DNA of 64,000 bases from Cryptomeria japonica (taxonomy: Eukaryota > Streptophyta > Pinopsida > Cupressales > Cupressaceae). The position numbers were made by a program, and so were the translations under genes. Below are positions 32,741-42,590 of the stretch, one piece after another (positions within the stretch are counted from its first letter, which is position 1; each line of letters begins with the position of its first letter). The notes beneath the pieces are model-generated. The model worked only from the letters and a program-made list of their open reading frames with translations, was not told the origin of the DNA and searched no databases. The DNA lies in contig NC_081406.1 in the NCBI RefSeq assembly GCF_030272615.1, positions 214,802,997 through 214,866,996 of the forward strand, given 5' to 3'.

Positions 32741-33466
32741 TCAAGAGAAGTAATGCTTCATGAATTGTCCATGCACTAGAAATTCTTGTACTTCATCATT
32801 CATATTTTTCAAAAAATATGAGTCCTTTCCATTAAGATCACAAACCACAGAGGGGCCAATCCATAGTGACTCAAATTTCTTGTGTTGTCCCTTATCCTAT
32901 CCTTTTGCATTCCATTGAAGAATTACATCACCAATTTGGAACTTTCTCAATGAGGTTCTCTTATCAAATAGGTATTAGGACTGCAATTGGATCTTTAGAT
33001 TCCTCTTGTGGGCCAGAGTTCTAATTTCTTCAACTTCCACTATCTGAATCATCCAGTCTTCCATGGGTTTAGATAATTCCATGTCTTCAGCTCATAGGAA
33101 CTTGTACACTGGAAGAAGATTATTGACAGGCATCCTAGATCATGTGCCATAAACTAACTCAAAGGGTGAAACCCCAATATCTTTCTTGACAATAACTCTA
33201 TCAGCCCATAAAGCTAATTTTAACTTTTGGTCCCAAGACCTTTTATTCTCTTCCAGAATTTTCTTGATAGTATTCAAGAGGCTCTTGTTGCTAGATTCAG
33301 CTTGCCCATTACCCTAAGGATGATAAGGTGAAGAGTAAGAAATAACTACTCCATGACTGTTGCAAAATTCAACAAACTCTTCTGACCTGAAGCTCATAGC
33401 ATTATCCATCACTAGTTTTACAGGCACTTTGAATCTGGTTATAACATTATCCATCAGAAAGTCAAT
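32741..33466 (-). pseudogene. Element T integrase, C-terminal part
   Basis: Begins inside the catalytic core (IDFLMDNVITRF, then LVMDNAMSFRSEEFVEFC with the second catalytic Asp). It continues with the block holding the third acidic residue (GNGQAESSNKSLLNTIKKIL), then SPFELVYG and the C-terminal sheet region. It ends HGQFMKHYFS at TGA 32743-32741. Several stops occur. It is truncated at its start by the LTR of III-b. Confidence 0.82.
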
Positions 33467-33526
33467 TGTTGGCATATGGACACTCCAATGAGACATTGTG
33501 TGTGATTGAAGGTTTTGTCATTGATG

Positions 33527-33700
33527 GCAACCTTGCAATCCTATGGCACCGGCAAGACATTATATCGGCAAAGCATTACACAGGCAACCTTGCAATCCTA
33601 TGGCATTGGCAAGACATTATACCGGCAAAGCATTACACAGGCAACCTTGCAATCCTATGGCACCGGCAAGACATTCTACCGGTAAAGAATTATTCAAGAA
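33527..33700. repeat. Tandem repeat, about 58 bp x 3, in the III-b LTR
   Basis: Unit AACCTTGCAATCCTATGGCA followed by CCGGCAAGACATTATACCGG and GCAAAGCATTACACAGGC. Three copies here, and three again in the 3' LTR at about 38524-38690. The LTRs at 4085 and 49600 carry only one. Confidence 0.85.
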
Positions 33701-33857
33701 AGACATTATACTAACATCAGCAAGATCACTCTACACCAGCACCGACACCAGCACAAAAGAAAAGATGTATACCGACACAGAGGCCGACAGGATTTTTGAT
33801 ATGTAACATTTTGTTTATTATTGTAAGCCGACTTGGCAAATTATAAAATGACTCTTG

Positions 33858-33867
33858 TATATAAAAG
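33858..33867 (+). promoter_or_regulatory. TATA box of the III-b LTR
   Basis: TATATAAAAG; the III-c LTR has a matching TATATAAG on the minus strand at about 50136-50143. Confidence 0.55.
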
Positions 33868-34309
33868 AGATCATTGTAGTCATTTGTAGGATATAGAGAG
33901 GAAGCAAAAAGAAAATTATAAGGAAAACCTAATGTGCAAATTGTAGGTCAAGGGTATATGTAAAGAACAGAGCAAGAAACAGTACTGAATCTAGCATTGA
34001 AGATGCTATTGTAAAATAGTATAGATCATTGGATTTGCATAATCCTCATTGTAAGTCAGTGTGACTTCTTATTGAGCAGTGTGCTCTAGGCAGTTGGCCT
34101 TCCTGCATGTGCAGGCCCCTATTGTAAGTAATATTCTCTTATTGGCCAGTAAGTGAATATTGTGGGTCACAAATCCCACCGAGGTTTTTCCCACACTGGG
34201 TTTCCTCATTAAACATCTTGTGTTATGGTGTTCTTTTCATGTGGATGTTTTTGATTCTGTTAATTACATTAATTCTTGCATGTAACAAGATTGGTCATAT
34301 CAAAAAAAT

Positions 34310-34592
34310 AATGTAACTTGTTATGCATGTAACAAGATTGGTCATATTGCTAAATTTTGTAGAAGTAAAGGTACACCGGTAGACAACAAAAGTACTAGTT
34401 TGAAAGGTAAAGAAAAGGTTGAAGAGGTTAAGCAAGAATTCTCAAAGCAATGGATTAGAAAAGGTGATCTAAATATTAGGGATACTCCTCCACCGGTAGA
34501 ACTAGCAAATGCTCCACTGGCAAGACATACAATATGATGCTCCACCGGTAGGACAGAGAAATGCTCCACCGACAGGATGTTCTTCATCTAAT
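34310..34592 (+). pseudogene. ORF1 remnant of element III-b (last zinc knuckle and tail)
   Basis: Reads CYACNKIGHIAKFC (CX2CX4HX4C) at 34319-34360, then a Lys-rich tail (EEVKQEFSKQWIRKG) and TPPPVE repeats, ending after a frameshift near the TGA at about 34590. The coiled coil and the first three knuckles are deleted. Confidence 0.75.
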
Positions 34593-34752
34593 TGAAGAAA
34601 ATTATCTTGAGGGTTTGGAAATCTAATGACACATGTGCTATTATTCCGTTAGTTAGAGAAAAGAAGTTGAAAAATCACTCATTACTGGCAAATAAAGTTA
34701 AGCTAATACATTACCGACAAGCAATTAATGTGGTAGGTAGCAGAAAAGACTT

Positions 34753-34760
34753 TATAAAAT
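34753..34760 (+). promoter_or_regulatory. TATA box upstream of III-b ORF2
   Basis: TATAAAAT about 149 nt upstream of the ORF2 ATG, in the gap between ORF1 and ORF2. Position is conserved with element II. Confidence 0.45.
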
Positions 34761-34901
34761 AAGGTTTTGGCTCCATTTCACTTCACCGAGCATTCAAACT
34801 TTTAGAGAGCGCGAAGATTTCCGAGCTAAGGCATTTTGAGCAAAGAGGCAAAGCACTTCAGCAATCAATCCATCCAAAGGCAGAAAAAGGTATTTATCAT
34901 C

Positions 34902-37900
34902 ATGGCATCCTCCTCTGCACCGGAATTCATAGCAAACCCTATAGTAGTCAAGGTTATAAAATGCCCTAGGCCTGTGTTTGAGCTAGTTCCCGAGGTAGCT
35001 AAGAAAGATGACAATACAGGTGCTTTTTCCCAAATTCCAAAAGGTGTTGTTTATGCAGAAGACCCTAGAATGTATATTCATTGCAACATAGAGGAATTAG
35101 GTGATGAAGAAATTAAAAACATGTATAGGACTGTTGAATGTGACAATTCCAGAAATGTAAAACCTGAACATAAAGTTGTTGAAACCCTAGGATTCATTGA
35201 AATCCTCTGCATTCTTGAATTTCCCAAAGAAGTGGTTAGGATAGTTTTAAGCAGGGTACATGGTTCATTCTTTTGGCTTGATTTAGTGCACAAAATTACA
35301 AAGCAAGCTGTGAAAGAAGTAACAGGGTTACCTTCCACTGGTAATAGACCTGACAAGACTAAGAAGGTCTCCAATGACCTAGTAATGAAGTTAATTGGTG
35401 CAACATTAGACAGAAGGTCTCTAAGGGTTAATGATGTGATGGATACAAATGTTAGATTTGTTAGCATGATTTTAGAGTACAAAGCAAATCATGCAAATAG
35501 ACTTAACTCAGTCTCTAGTTTATGCATTAAGAGTGCTCATGATATGGTAAAAGAAAATGTGAAAATTGATGTATGCGAATGGTAAACAGATGAGTTGATT
35601 GATAAATTAGCCAAAATCAAGAAGGATAAGAAAGGAACTTTTAGATTTGGAAATTTACTTGTATGCATAATGCTACATATAACCAAACAGGTTCTTGGTA
35701 TAGGCAACAAAGATTTTGGATTTGACATACTGGTAGGAAAACAATTATCAGACTTATTCAACAACATGGGTGAAAACAAGGAAAAGAATATCAATGAGTA
35801 TTTTCAAGCACTAAAGGTCAGAATGAACAAAGAATCAGACTATCACAAGAAATTATCAAAAAGTACAAGGATGATATATGTTTTGTAATAAAAAAGGATG
35901 AAATATGGATGGAAGCAGTCATCCCTAGGAAAATCTGGGTAATAGAGATGGGGTATGAAACAGATGACCACATAGTGGAAACTTATGCCAAAGCACTTCT
36001 GGAAGCCCCCAATGAACCTAAAGAAGAAGTATTTGGTAGTGCTGAGACCATAGAAAGTAAAATTCAATCTAAGAAGAGAGTTAAAAAGGTTGAGGCATTT
36101 GTGAGAAAAGGATCCAGACAAGCAAAAGCCATAAAGGAAGATGTATTAAAGAAAACCGGCATAACTGAAGATGAGTTGGCAGCCCAACAACATGAAGCTC
36201 ATCTGTCACTGGTAGGTACTTCCTCAGAAGGAGATATGCTAGAAACTTTCAAAAGAGTTGTTAGGAAAAGAGACCCTTCACCGGCAACCACTCCTTCACC
36301 TAGAAGGACAGGGCAGAAGCAATAAGTTGTGAGATCTCTAGTCAGGAAAGTCACACATAAAAAGAAGTTGACACCCAAAAAGAAGAAAAGGACAAACACA
36401 GACTTGGCCCCTCTTGACATATTACTGAATGAGATCACAGAGGAAGGTAAACTAAAGAACATAGGGAAAATTTATGACACCCTATCGGATGATGAGAAAG
36501 GGCAAGTTGAGGAGAGTGTAATATTACACATGGACATGTATAAAAAGTTTTTGATGAAAGTCTAAATGAATTTCTTGATGAACTATACAAAAGCCTTGAG
36601 GTGAGAAGGCAAGGAATAATTGAATTGGATAAGAAAATTAAAATAGAAAAACTACTTGCAGTATACCTGGTTAACTCACCTAAAGAAATTGATGATCTGA
36701 TAGCTCAGGCCAACCGGATAGTTTTTTCCACTGCACATCGGCAAATTTCACTGATGGCAGGTAGAGTTACAAAGGTTTTAGAGGAAATAGAAAATGGTTG
36801 GGATATATTCTTTGTTGAAAAAGAAAAACAAGAAGAATATAGGAATCCCAAACCCATTCTGGTATATCAGAAAGACAAAGGGAAAGGTAAAGTTGGTGGA
36901 CCACCAAGTATCAAGATTAGAGACAACTTACCCCCACCTCCTTTAAATACTCCACCAGTAAAAACAACAACTACTGAAGATCAACCGGCAGCTGAGATTA
37001 TGGATATAGAGGATAATAATCCTAATCCTGAAGTCCTATATTCTATGAATGCTGATACTCAGAAGATCAACATAGTGGTAGATAAGGATACAATAGATAA
37101 ATCAGGTATAGCCAAAGAGCCTCCGGTAATAGGAAACACAGAGCAACCGGCAGCAGATATAGAGAAAAAGATGGAATCTGAAACACAAACAAAGGAACCA
37201 ACAAAGCTAAAGGCTCCAGAATAGATGCCACCAGTAAGAATTGAAGTAGGAAAACCAGTGCTTAAAGAAATGCAAACACAAATTGACCTACCGGAGGTCA
37301 ATACAAGCTTCGTCACTTCCACCGGTACTCAGTTTGTTGGGTCACCATCAAATGTGACTGAGGTATTACTTGAATCTATCAAGAAAATAATTGATTATAG
37401 CTCACAAGCTTATAAAGAAATAGATGATTCAATTCCATTTTTGAAATCAATAGCTCCTAATTGTAATATAGACAATAAAGATTCTTTAGGTCAGTTGGAT
37501 ACACTTTGTAAATATATTTCTAGAAATTTTGAGCAAACAAAGGTAGAATCTGTAAAGGAAATTGTAGAAAAAGAGAAACAGAAATTATTTGAGGAAGTAA
37601 TAAAGAAGTGTAATAGGGAGTTTGACACACTTCTACTAGAACTGTGTAATTTGTTAAAAGAGTACAAAAACCTGTATAAAGATACATGTAAAACAAACTT
37701 TTTGACTGTAGATATTGACAAAAAGATAAGTAAGGCACAGGATGAGATAAACAAACTTGCAGACAATTTTGTCAACTCACTTGATTCATTATCAGTTTTT
37801 GAAGAAAAGATAGCAAATTTTGAGGAAGAATTGCTCAAATTGGAAAGAGAGAAAGGGCAAATAATAAACAAGGCAAAACTTTTGAGATCTAAACTAAGTC

Positions 37901-38109
37901 CAAGATTGGACTATTTAGCATCTCTACGGAAGGAAATTTCACAGGCACTAACATAGGGAAGCAAAACACTGGTAGAGCACTTGCAGTATCTCACCAGTAT
38001 AGTAAATAGAACTAAGACAACAATAAAAGATAGTAAGAAGTTTATGGATGGCATAAACTTAATTTTGGGAGATCTTCTTCAGATAATAACTACCCAACTA
38101 CAAGGTTGA
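34902..38109 (+). pseudogene. Element III-b ORF2: large unknown protein, best-preserved copy
   Basis: ATG 34902 (MASSSAPEFIANP), end at TGA 38107-38109, about 1070 codons with few breaks: stop and frame change near 35583, frame changes near 35850 and 36565, and TAG at 36325, 37222 and 37954. Features in order: LSRVHGSFFWLD and EVTGLPSTG near residues 115-148; FRFGNLLVC; MEAVIPRKIWVIEMGYETDD; basic stretches (SKKRVKKVE, KKLTPKKKKRT); MAGRVTKVLEEIENGWDIFF; Pro/acidic linker; and a C-terminal coiled coil (about 37380-37960). Family unknown. Start choice: this ATG aligns with the element II start; an upstream in-frame start would be TTG. Confidence 0.75.
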
Positions 38110-38173
38110 GGTTATGGATTGGTACAACTACAAACTCTACTAACCTTTGTCATTGATGCCAAAGGGGGAGTAG

Positions 38174-38462
38174 TAGGATGAGAAAATTTAAAAACACAGG
38201 GATCATATGCTCAAGGGGAGTTCTCACATTTTTGGTAACATTTTTGATCTACACATTTTTGGATATCTTTTTGAAATTTCTCATGAGTGTTGCCATCGAT
38301 GCCAAAGGGGGAGATCATAGTAGGATGAGAAAATTTAAAAACACAGGGATCATATGCTCAAGGGGAGTTCTCACATTTTTGGTAACATTTTTGGTCTACA
38401 CATTTTTGGATATCTTTTTGAAATTTCTCATGAGTGTTGCCATCAATGCCAAAGGGGGAGAT
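38174..38462. repeat. Tandem duplication, 147 bp x 2, of the pre-LTR polypurine region
   Basis: Both copies start TAGGATGAGAAAATTTAAAA (38174, 38321) and end in GCCAAAGGGGGAGAT. A third tract (GCCAAAGGGGGAG) lies just before, near 38158. Confidence 0.9.
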
Positions 38463-38835
38463 TGTTGGCATATGGACACTCCAATGAGACATTGTGTGTG
38501 ATTGAAGGTTTTGTCATTGATGGCAACCTTGCAATCCTATGGCACTAGCAAGACATTATACCGGCAAAACATTACATAGGCAACCTTGCAATCCTATGGC
38601 ACTGGCAAGACATTATACAAGCAAAGCATTACATAGACAACCTTGCAATCCTATGGCACCAACAAGACATTCTATCAGTAAAGCATTATTCAAGCAAGAC
38701 ATTATATCGGAATCAGCAAGATCACTCTACACCGGCACCGACATAGAAGAAAAGATGTATACCGGCACAGAGGCCAATAGGATTTTTGATATGTAATATT
38801 TTGTTTATTATTGTAAGCCGACTTGGAAAATTGTA
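38463..38835 (+). repeat. 3' LTR of element III-b, truncated
   Basis: Matches the first 370 bp of the 5' LTR, including the 58-bp tandem units, then stops at GCCGACTTGGAAAATTG, where gypsy integrase sequence begins. Confidence 0.85.
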
Positions 38836-39395
38836 AATAACTATTCCATGACTGGTGCAAAAGTCAACAAACTCTTCTGACCTGAAGCTCATAGCATTAT
38901 CCATCACTAGTTTTACAGGGACTCTGAAACTAGTTATAACATTATCCATCAGAAAGTCAATAACAACCTTACTTGTGGCTCTCCTGGTGGATATAGCTTC
39001 AATCCATTTCGTAAAATACTCAGTAGCTACTATAATCCACCTATGACCTCTTCCTAATTTCTCAACAATTTCTCAATAAAATCAATACCCCATTGGACAA
39101 AAGGGGCTTCCACTATGACTGGGCTGAGGGGTAAAGATCCCTCATACTTCAAGTTTGATGAAAACTTCTGGCATGGGTCACATCTCCTGACATATTCATG
39201 GGCATCTTTAAACAGTGTAGGCCAATAATATCCAGCTCGGACAATCTTACCAACAGTTGTCTTAGCAGAGCAATGACCTCCACACACTCCATCATGTATT
39301 TCAGTTAACACTTTCTTAGCCTGGGATTCATCCAAACACATTAGCAATGCCCCATCTCTATTCCTCCAAAAACAGATCATCTTGAATGAGGACAT
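38836..39395 (-). pseudogene. Element T integrase, N-terminal part
   Basis: Zinc-binding domain: EIHDGVCGGHCSAKTTV then AGYYWPTLFKDA and RRCDPCQKF. Core start QWGIDFIEKLL carries the first catalytic Asp; ATEYFTKWIEAIS, VIDFLMDNVIT and LVMDNAMSF (second Asp) follow. A frameshift lies near 39055. The last 122 bp repeat the start of the piece at 33466. Confidence 0.85.
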
Positions 39396-39466
39396 ATTTT
39401 TGTGACTTCAACTTCAGAGTTCTTCTCTGGTTATGGTTCATTCCTTCTGAAAAATGTTGTATCCCT

Positions 39467-41078
39467 TTAAAAATGTACTATCTCTGAGTACCAGGGCTGT
39501 GTTTCAATACTGGTGACCAGGACATTCTTAACTTCAACATTAGTTATTTCAACATCAAGAAGGTTTGACTCAGCCATAAGCTTACCAAGGCCTAAACCTC
39601 TCACCAATTTGGTGATCTTTATTTCCAAATCAAACTCCTGGATTCTGTTTATCCATCTACATCTCTTACCTGTAACCTCAGACTGGGATAAGATATCTTT
39701 GACAACAGCATGTGAGACATAGGCAACTACTTGTGCACCTACAAGATATGGCCTGAAAGCTTTGAAAGCCTTGACCAAATCATATTCTTGCTTCTCAATG
39801 ATTTCATATTTTAATTTTGTAGCCTGTAAAGATTTTCTATAAAAAGCTATGGGGTGTTCATATCCTTCATTATCCTTTTGTAAAAGGACTGCAGCCACTG
39901 TGTGATATGAAGCAAAAGAAAACAAAGAGAAATCCTTACTGTAGTTAGGGGACTTCAACACTGGTGCCTCCTGGATAGCCCTTTTGATCTTAGCAAAAGC
40001 CTTTGAAGCTTGTTGATCCCAACAGAATTTTGTATCCTTTTTAAGCAGTTTAACAATGGGTTTGACTATCTCTGCAAAATTTGCAATAAATCTTCTAACA
40101 AAATTAACTTTTCGCAAGAAAGATTGGATACCTTTAACATTCTTTGGTTCAGGCACATTGTTTATTGCCTCTATTCTTACTCCTTCTTTAGAGACAATGC
40201 CCTAGTAGCTTCCCTTAAGTAACAAAAGAATGGCACTTTTTAGGATTTAAGGATACTCCAAATTCTAGATCTTTACTGAAAACCTGCTCTAAGTGTCCAC
40301 AGTGGTCATCCGCTCTTTTGGAAAAGCATGTCAAATCATCCTAATATACTACCATCATAATATTGATGAATTATTTGAAAGCTACATCCATTGCCCTCTG
40401 AAATGTAGCTCCAGCATTCTTCAAACTAAAAGGCATTCTGACATACACATAAGTTCCCCAAGGGGTGGTGAAAGCAGTTTTGAATTGTTCTGATTCTTTT
40501 ACCAACACCTGGTTATACCCTGAAAACCCATCCATCATAGACAATAGGTCACAACTAGTCACTCTTTGCAACATAGCTTCCATGTTAGGGGAAGAGTAAT
40601 TATCTTTCAAGGAAGCAACATTCAGGTTTCTAAAGTCAACACAGAGTCTTATTTTCCCATTCTTCTTTCTCACTGGGACCAAATTTGAGACCCATGATGA
40701 ATGCCTTATAGGCTTAATAATTCCCCCTTCCCTTAACTTGGTTAGTTCTTGCTACATCTTAGATTCTAACAGGGGGTTAATAGGTCTTTGCTTTTGTCTA
40801 AAAGGCTTAGCATCTGGAAGCAAAGGGACTTCATGCTGAAACAAATCCTGTCTATACGCCTTTAGATCTTCATAATACCAAGCAAAAACATGCTTATACT
40901 TCTTTAATAAATTAATGAGATTCACTCTGACATGAGGAGGCAACTTTTTTCCAATATATACCAACTTAGGGGATGATTTTGTCCCCAAGTTTACTTCCTC
41001 TAACTCATCTAGCTTAGTGGTTGATTGCTGGTGTAGATGACTATCACTGTAACTGAACATACCTTCAATCTCTACCAA
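39467..41078 (-). pseudogene. Element T reverse transcriptase and adjoining RNase H
   Basis: Pre-RT block: FAWYYEDLKAY, PLLPDAKPFRQKQRPINP. RT: NLVPVRKKNGKIRLCVDFRNLN, SMMDGFSGYNQV, AFTTPWGTYVYVRMPFSLKNAGATFQRAM (all seen in short pieces). The catalytic box near 40335-40345 reads VVY-stop-DD: TAG replaces the second residue. The palm/connection and RNase H follow (KFCWDQQASKAFAKIK; FASYHTVAAVLLQ; PIAFYRKSL; EYDLVKAFKAFRPYL). Stops and a frameshift occur near 40200-40330 and at 40752. Confidence 0.87.
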
Positions 41079-41105
41079 CCCTTTAGGTATTTCATTAGTT
41101 TCTAG

Positions 41106-41705
41106 CTAAACCAAGTCATTTCCAAATACAGTTTCTCTGATGTCAACCACTTCCACCAAGGCATTGCAGTCAATTTTTTGTCCATCGTAGTTATCAATGC
41201 ATTGTATGAAGCTAAGAATATCTTCATCATCAGCAAACACTTGCCAATTATACACATTGTTAGGAATAGTAGGCCTAGCTTTTATCTCCACTATGGATAT
41301 ACTGGTTAGTGTTGCATCATTATTCTTTAATGCAATATTAGCTAAGAAGTCTGCCATGATATTCTTAGATCTTTCTATCCAATTTATAGAAAAAGAACTA
41401 AAATGCTCAATCACATCCCAGACTGCATGTGTGTACCTTTTCAATCTATCATTCTTGGATGCATACTTGGATCTTACTTGAGAAACAACCAATTTTGAAT
41501 CCCCTAACACTCTCAACAATTGAATCCCATGCCTTTTTGCAACTTCAAGCCCCAATAACAGGGCTTCATATTTAGTAGTGTTATTTGTGCACTAAAAGGC
41601 CTACAAGAAAGAGTACTTAAAAGTTATACCTGATGGGGACACAAAAAGAACTCCTGCTCCAGATCCATCTTTGGAGCAAGCTCCATCAAAGTACATCTAT
41701 CACAA
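41106..41705 (-). pseudogene. Element T additional RNase H, upstream of RT
   Basis: Reads MYFDGACSKDGSGAGVLF, then TKYEALLLGLEVAKRHG, then VLGDSKLVVSQVRSKY, with the Asp, Glu and Asp expected of an RNase H fold. It is the archaeal-like type seen as a second RNase H in Tat-lineage gypsy elements. Two TAG stops lie near 41595-41615. It sits between protease and RT, not after the RT-linked RNase H. Role: likely extra removal of RNA from hybrids during reverse transcription. Confidence 0.75.
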
Positions 41706-41756
41706 ACCATGCTATTGAGATTCCAATTCAATCACAATAGAGTCAGTATTCTTTAA

Positions 41757-42240
41757 TTAGGGTAAAATTAGTTGTACTCTAAAATTGTCAAGATCCACAT
41801 CAATCATACAGTTGAGCATGTTAGGATCTACTTTCTCAATTACCCTAGGGGCACGTGGTTCTCTATACAATTTGACTTGATTCCCATTAATTGGGATGGT
41901 AGCATATGACAAATCCAACTGAACATTTCCGCCTACTGCTGCAGCCCACTGCCTGGATAACAACATGTCATAATGAGGCTTGGTGTCAGTTACAATAACA
42001 TCCATCTTATAAGTTGCTTCAAGGAATGCTACTATTTTCACTTCAACATCTCTCATTGTACCTATCATAGGCACTTCTATATTATCCATAACATAACACT
42101 TCCCATACACTGTACTCACTAACAATCTTAATTATTTCATGACACCATAAGGCATTACATTTGCAGCTGCACCATAATCTATCATACAATTTTTAATCAA
42201 CCGGTTATTCACTAACAAAGTAATATAGAAAGGATCAACC
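41757..42240 (-). pseudogene. Element T aspartic protease
   Basis: The active-site area reads NCMIDYGAAANVMPYG (DSG expected; here Tyr replaces Ser). A stop follows, then the flap and C-terminal parts (DVIVTDTKPHYDMLLSRQWAAAVGG, seen in pieces) and a linker to RNase H. Family by motif and position after gag. Confidence 0.7.
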
Positions 42241-42590
42241 TGTGAGGGCTCTTGTGTAATAGTTGTTCGAATATATACCTCTAGGGTTTGGAACTCCTAA
42301 TCCTTGTCATCTTTAATTGAACCGGTAGGTAAAACTGTGTTACAGTTAGATATGTTAGAAAATAAAGATAAAGCAGCTACTCTATGTTCCTTTATTTTCA
42401 ATAATTCTATTAAGGGGACAGTAACTTTCATTTGGGTAAGAGCCCAAGCCATATCAAATGTGGAGTTATTGATCAACTCAGTATTAGCTTTAGCTTTCTC
42501 TGCCTTAGGCTGACTTGCCTTCTTCTTTTTGGCAGCTCCTTGTGTATCATTAGTAGCTTTATCATCTGTACCCTTGGCTACTTCTTTAAC

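Larger units (their letters stand above)
33467..34276 (+). repeat. 5' LTR of element III-b, 3' end deleted
   Basis: TATA box TATATAAAAG at 33858-33867 and the shared U5 block at about 34160-34230. The homologous LTR at 49600-50404 continues to TCCTAACA, but here the match stops near 34276 and ORF1 sequence begins. Confidence 0.8.
33467..38835 (+). mobile_element. Element III-b: non-autonomous copia-like LTR element, relative of II, both ends damaged
   Basis: 5' LTR from TGTTGGCATATGGAC (33467), the last zinc knuckle of ORF1, full-length ORF2, a duplicated polypurine region, and a 3' LTR (38463) cut after about 370 bp. U5, primer site and most of ORF1 are deleted. It lies in the integrase of T. 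Confidence 0.82.

Noticed and set aside
33466-33806. Plus-strand frames with repeated NLAILWHRQD or HRQPCNPMAPARH phrases
   Set aside because: Translation of the 58-bp tandem units in the III-b LTR.
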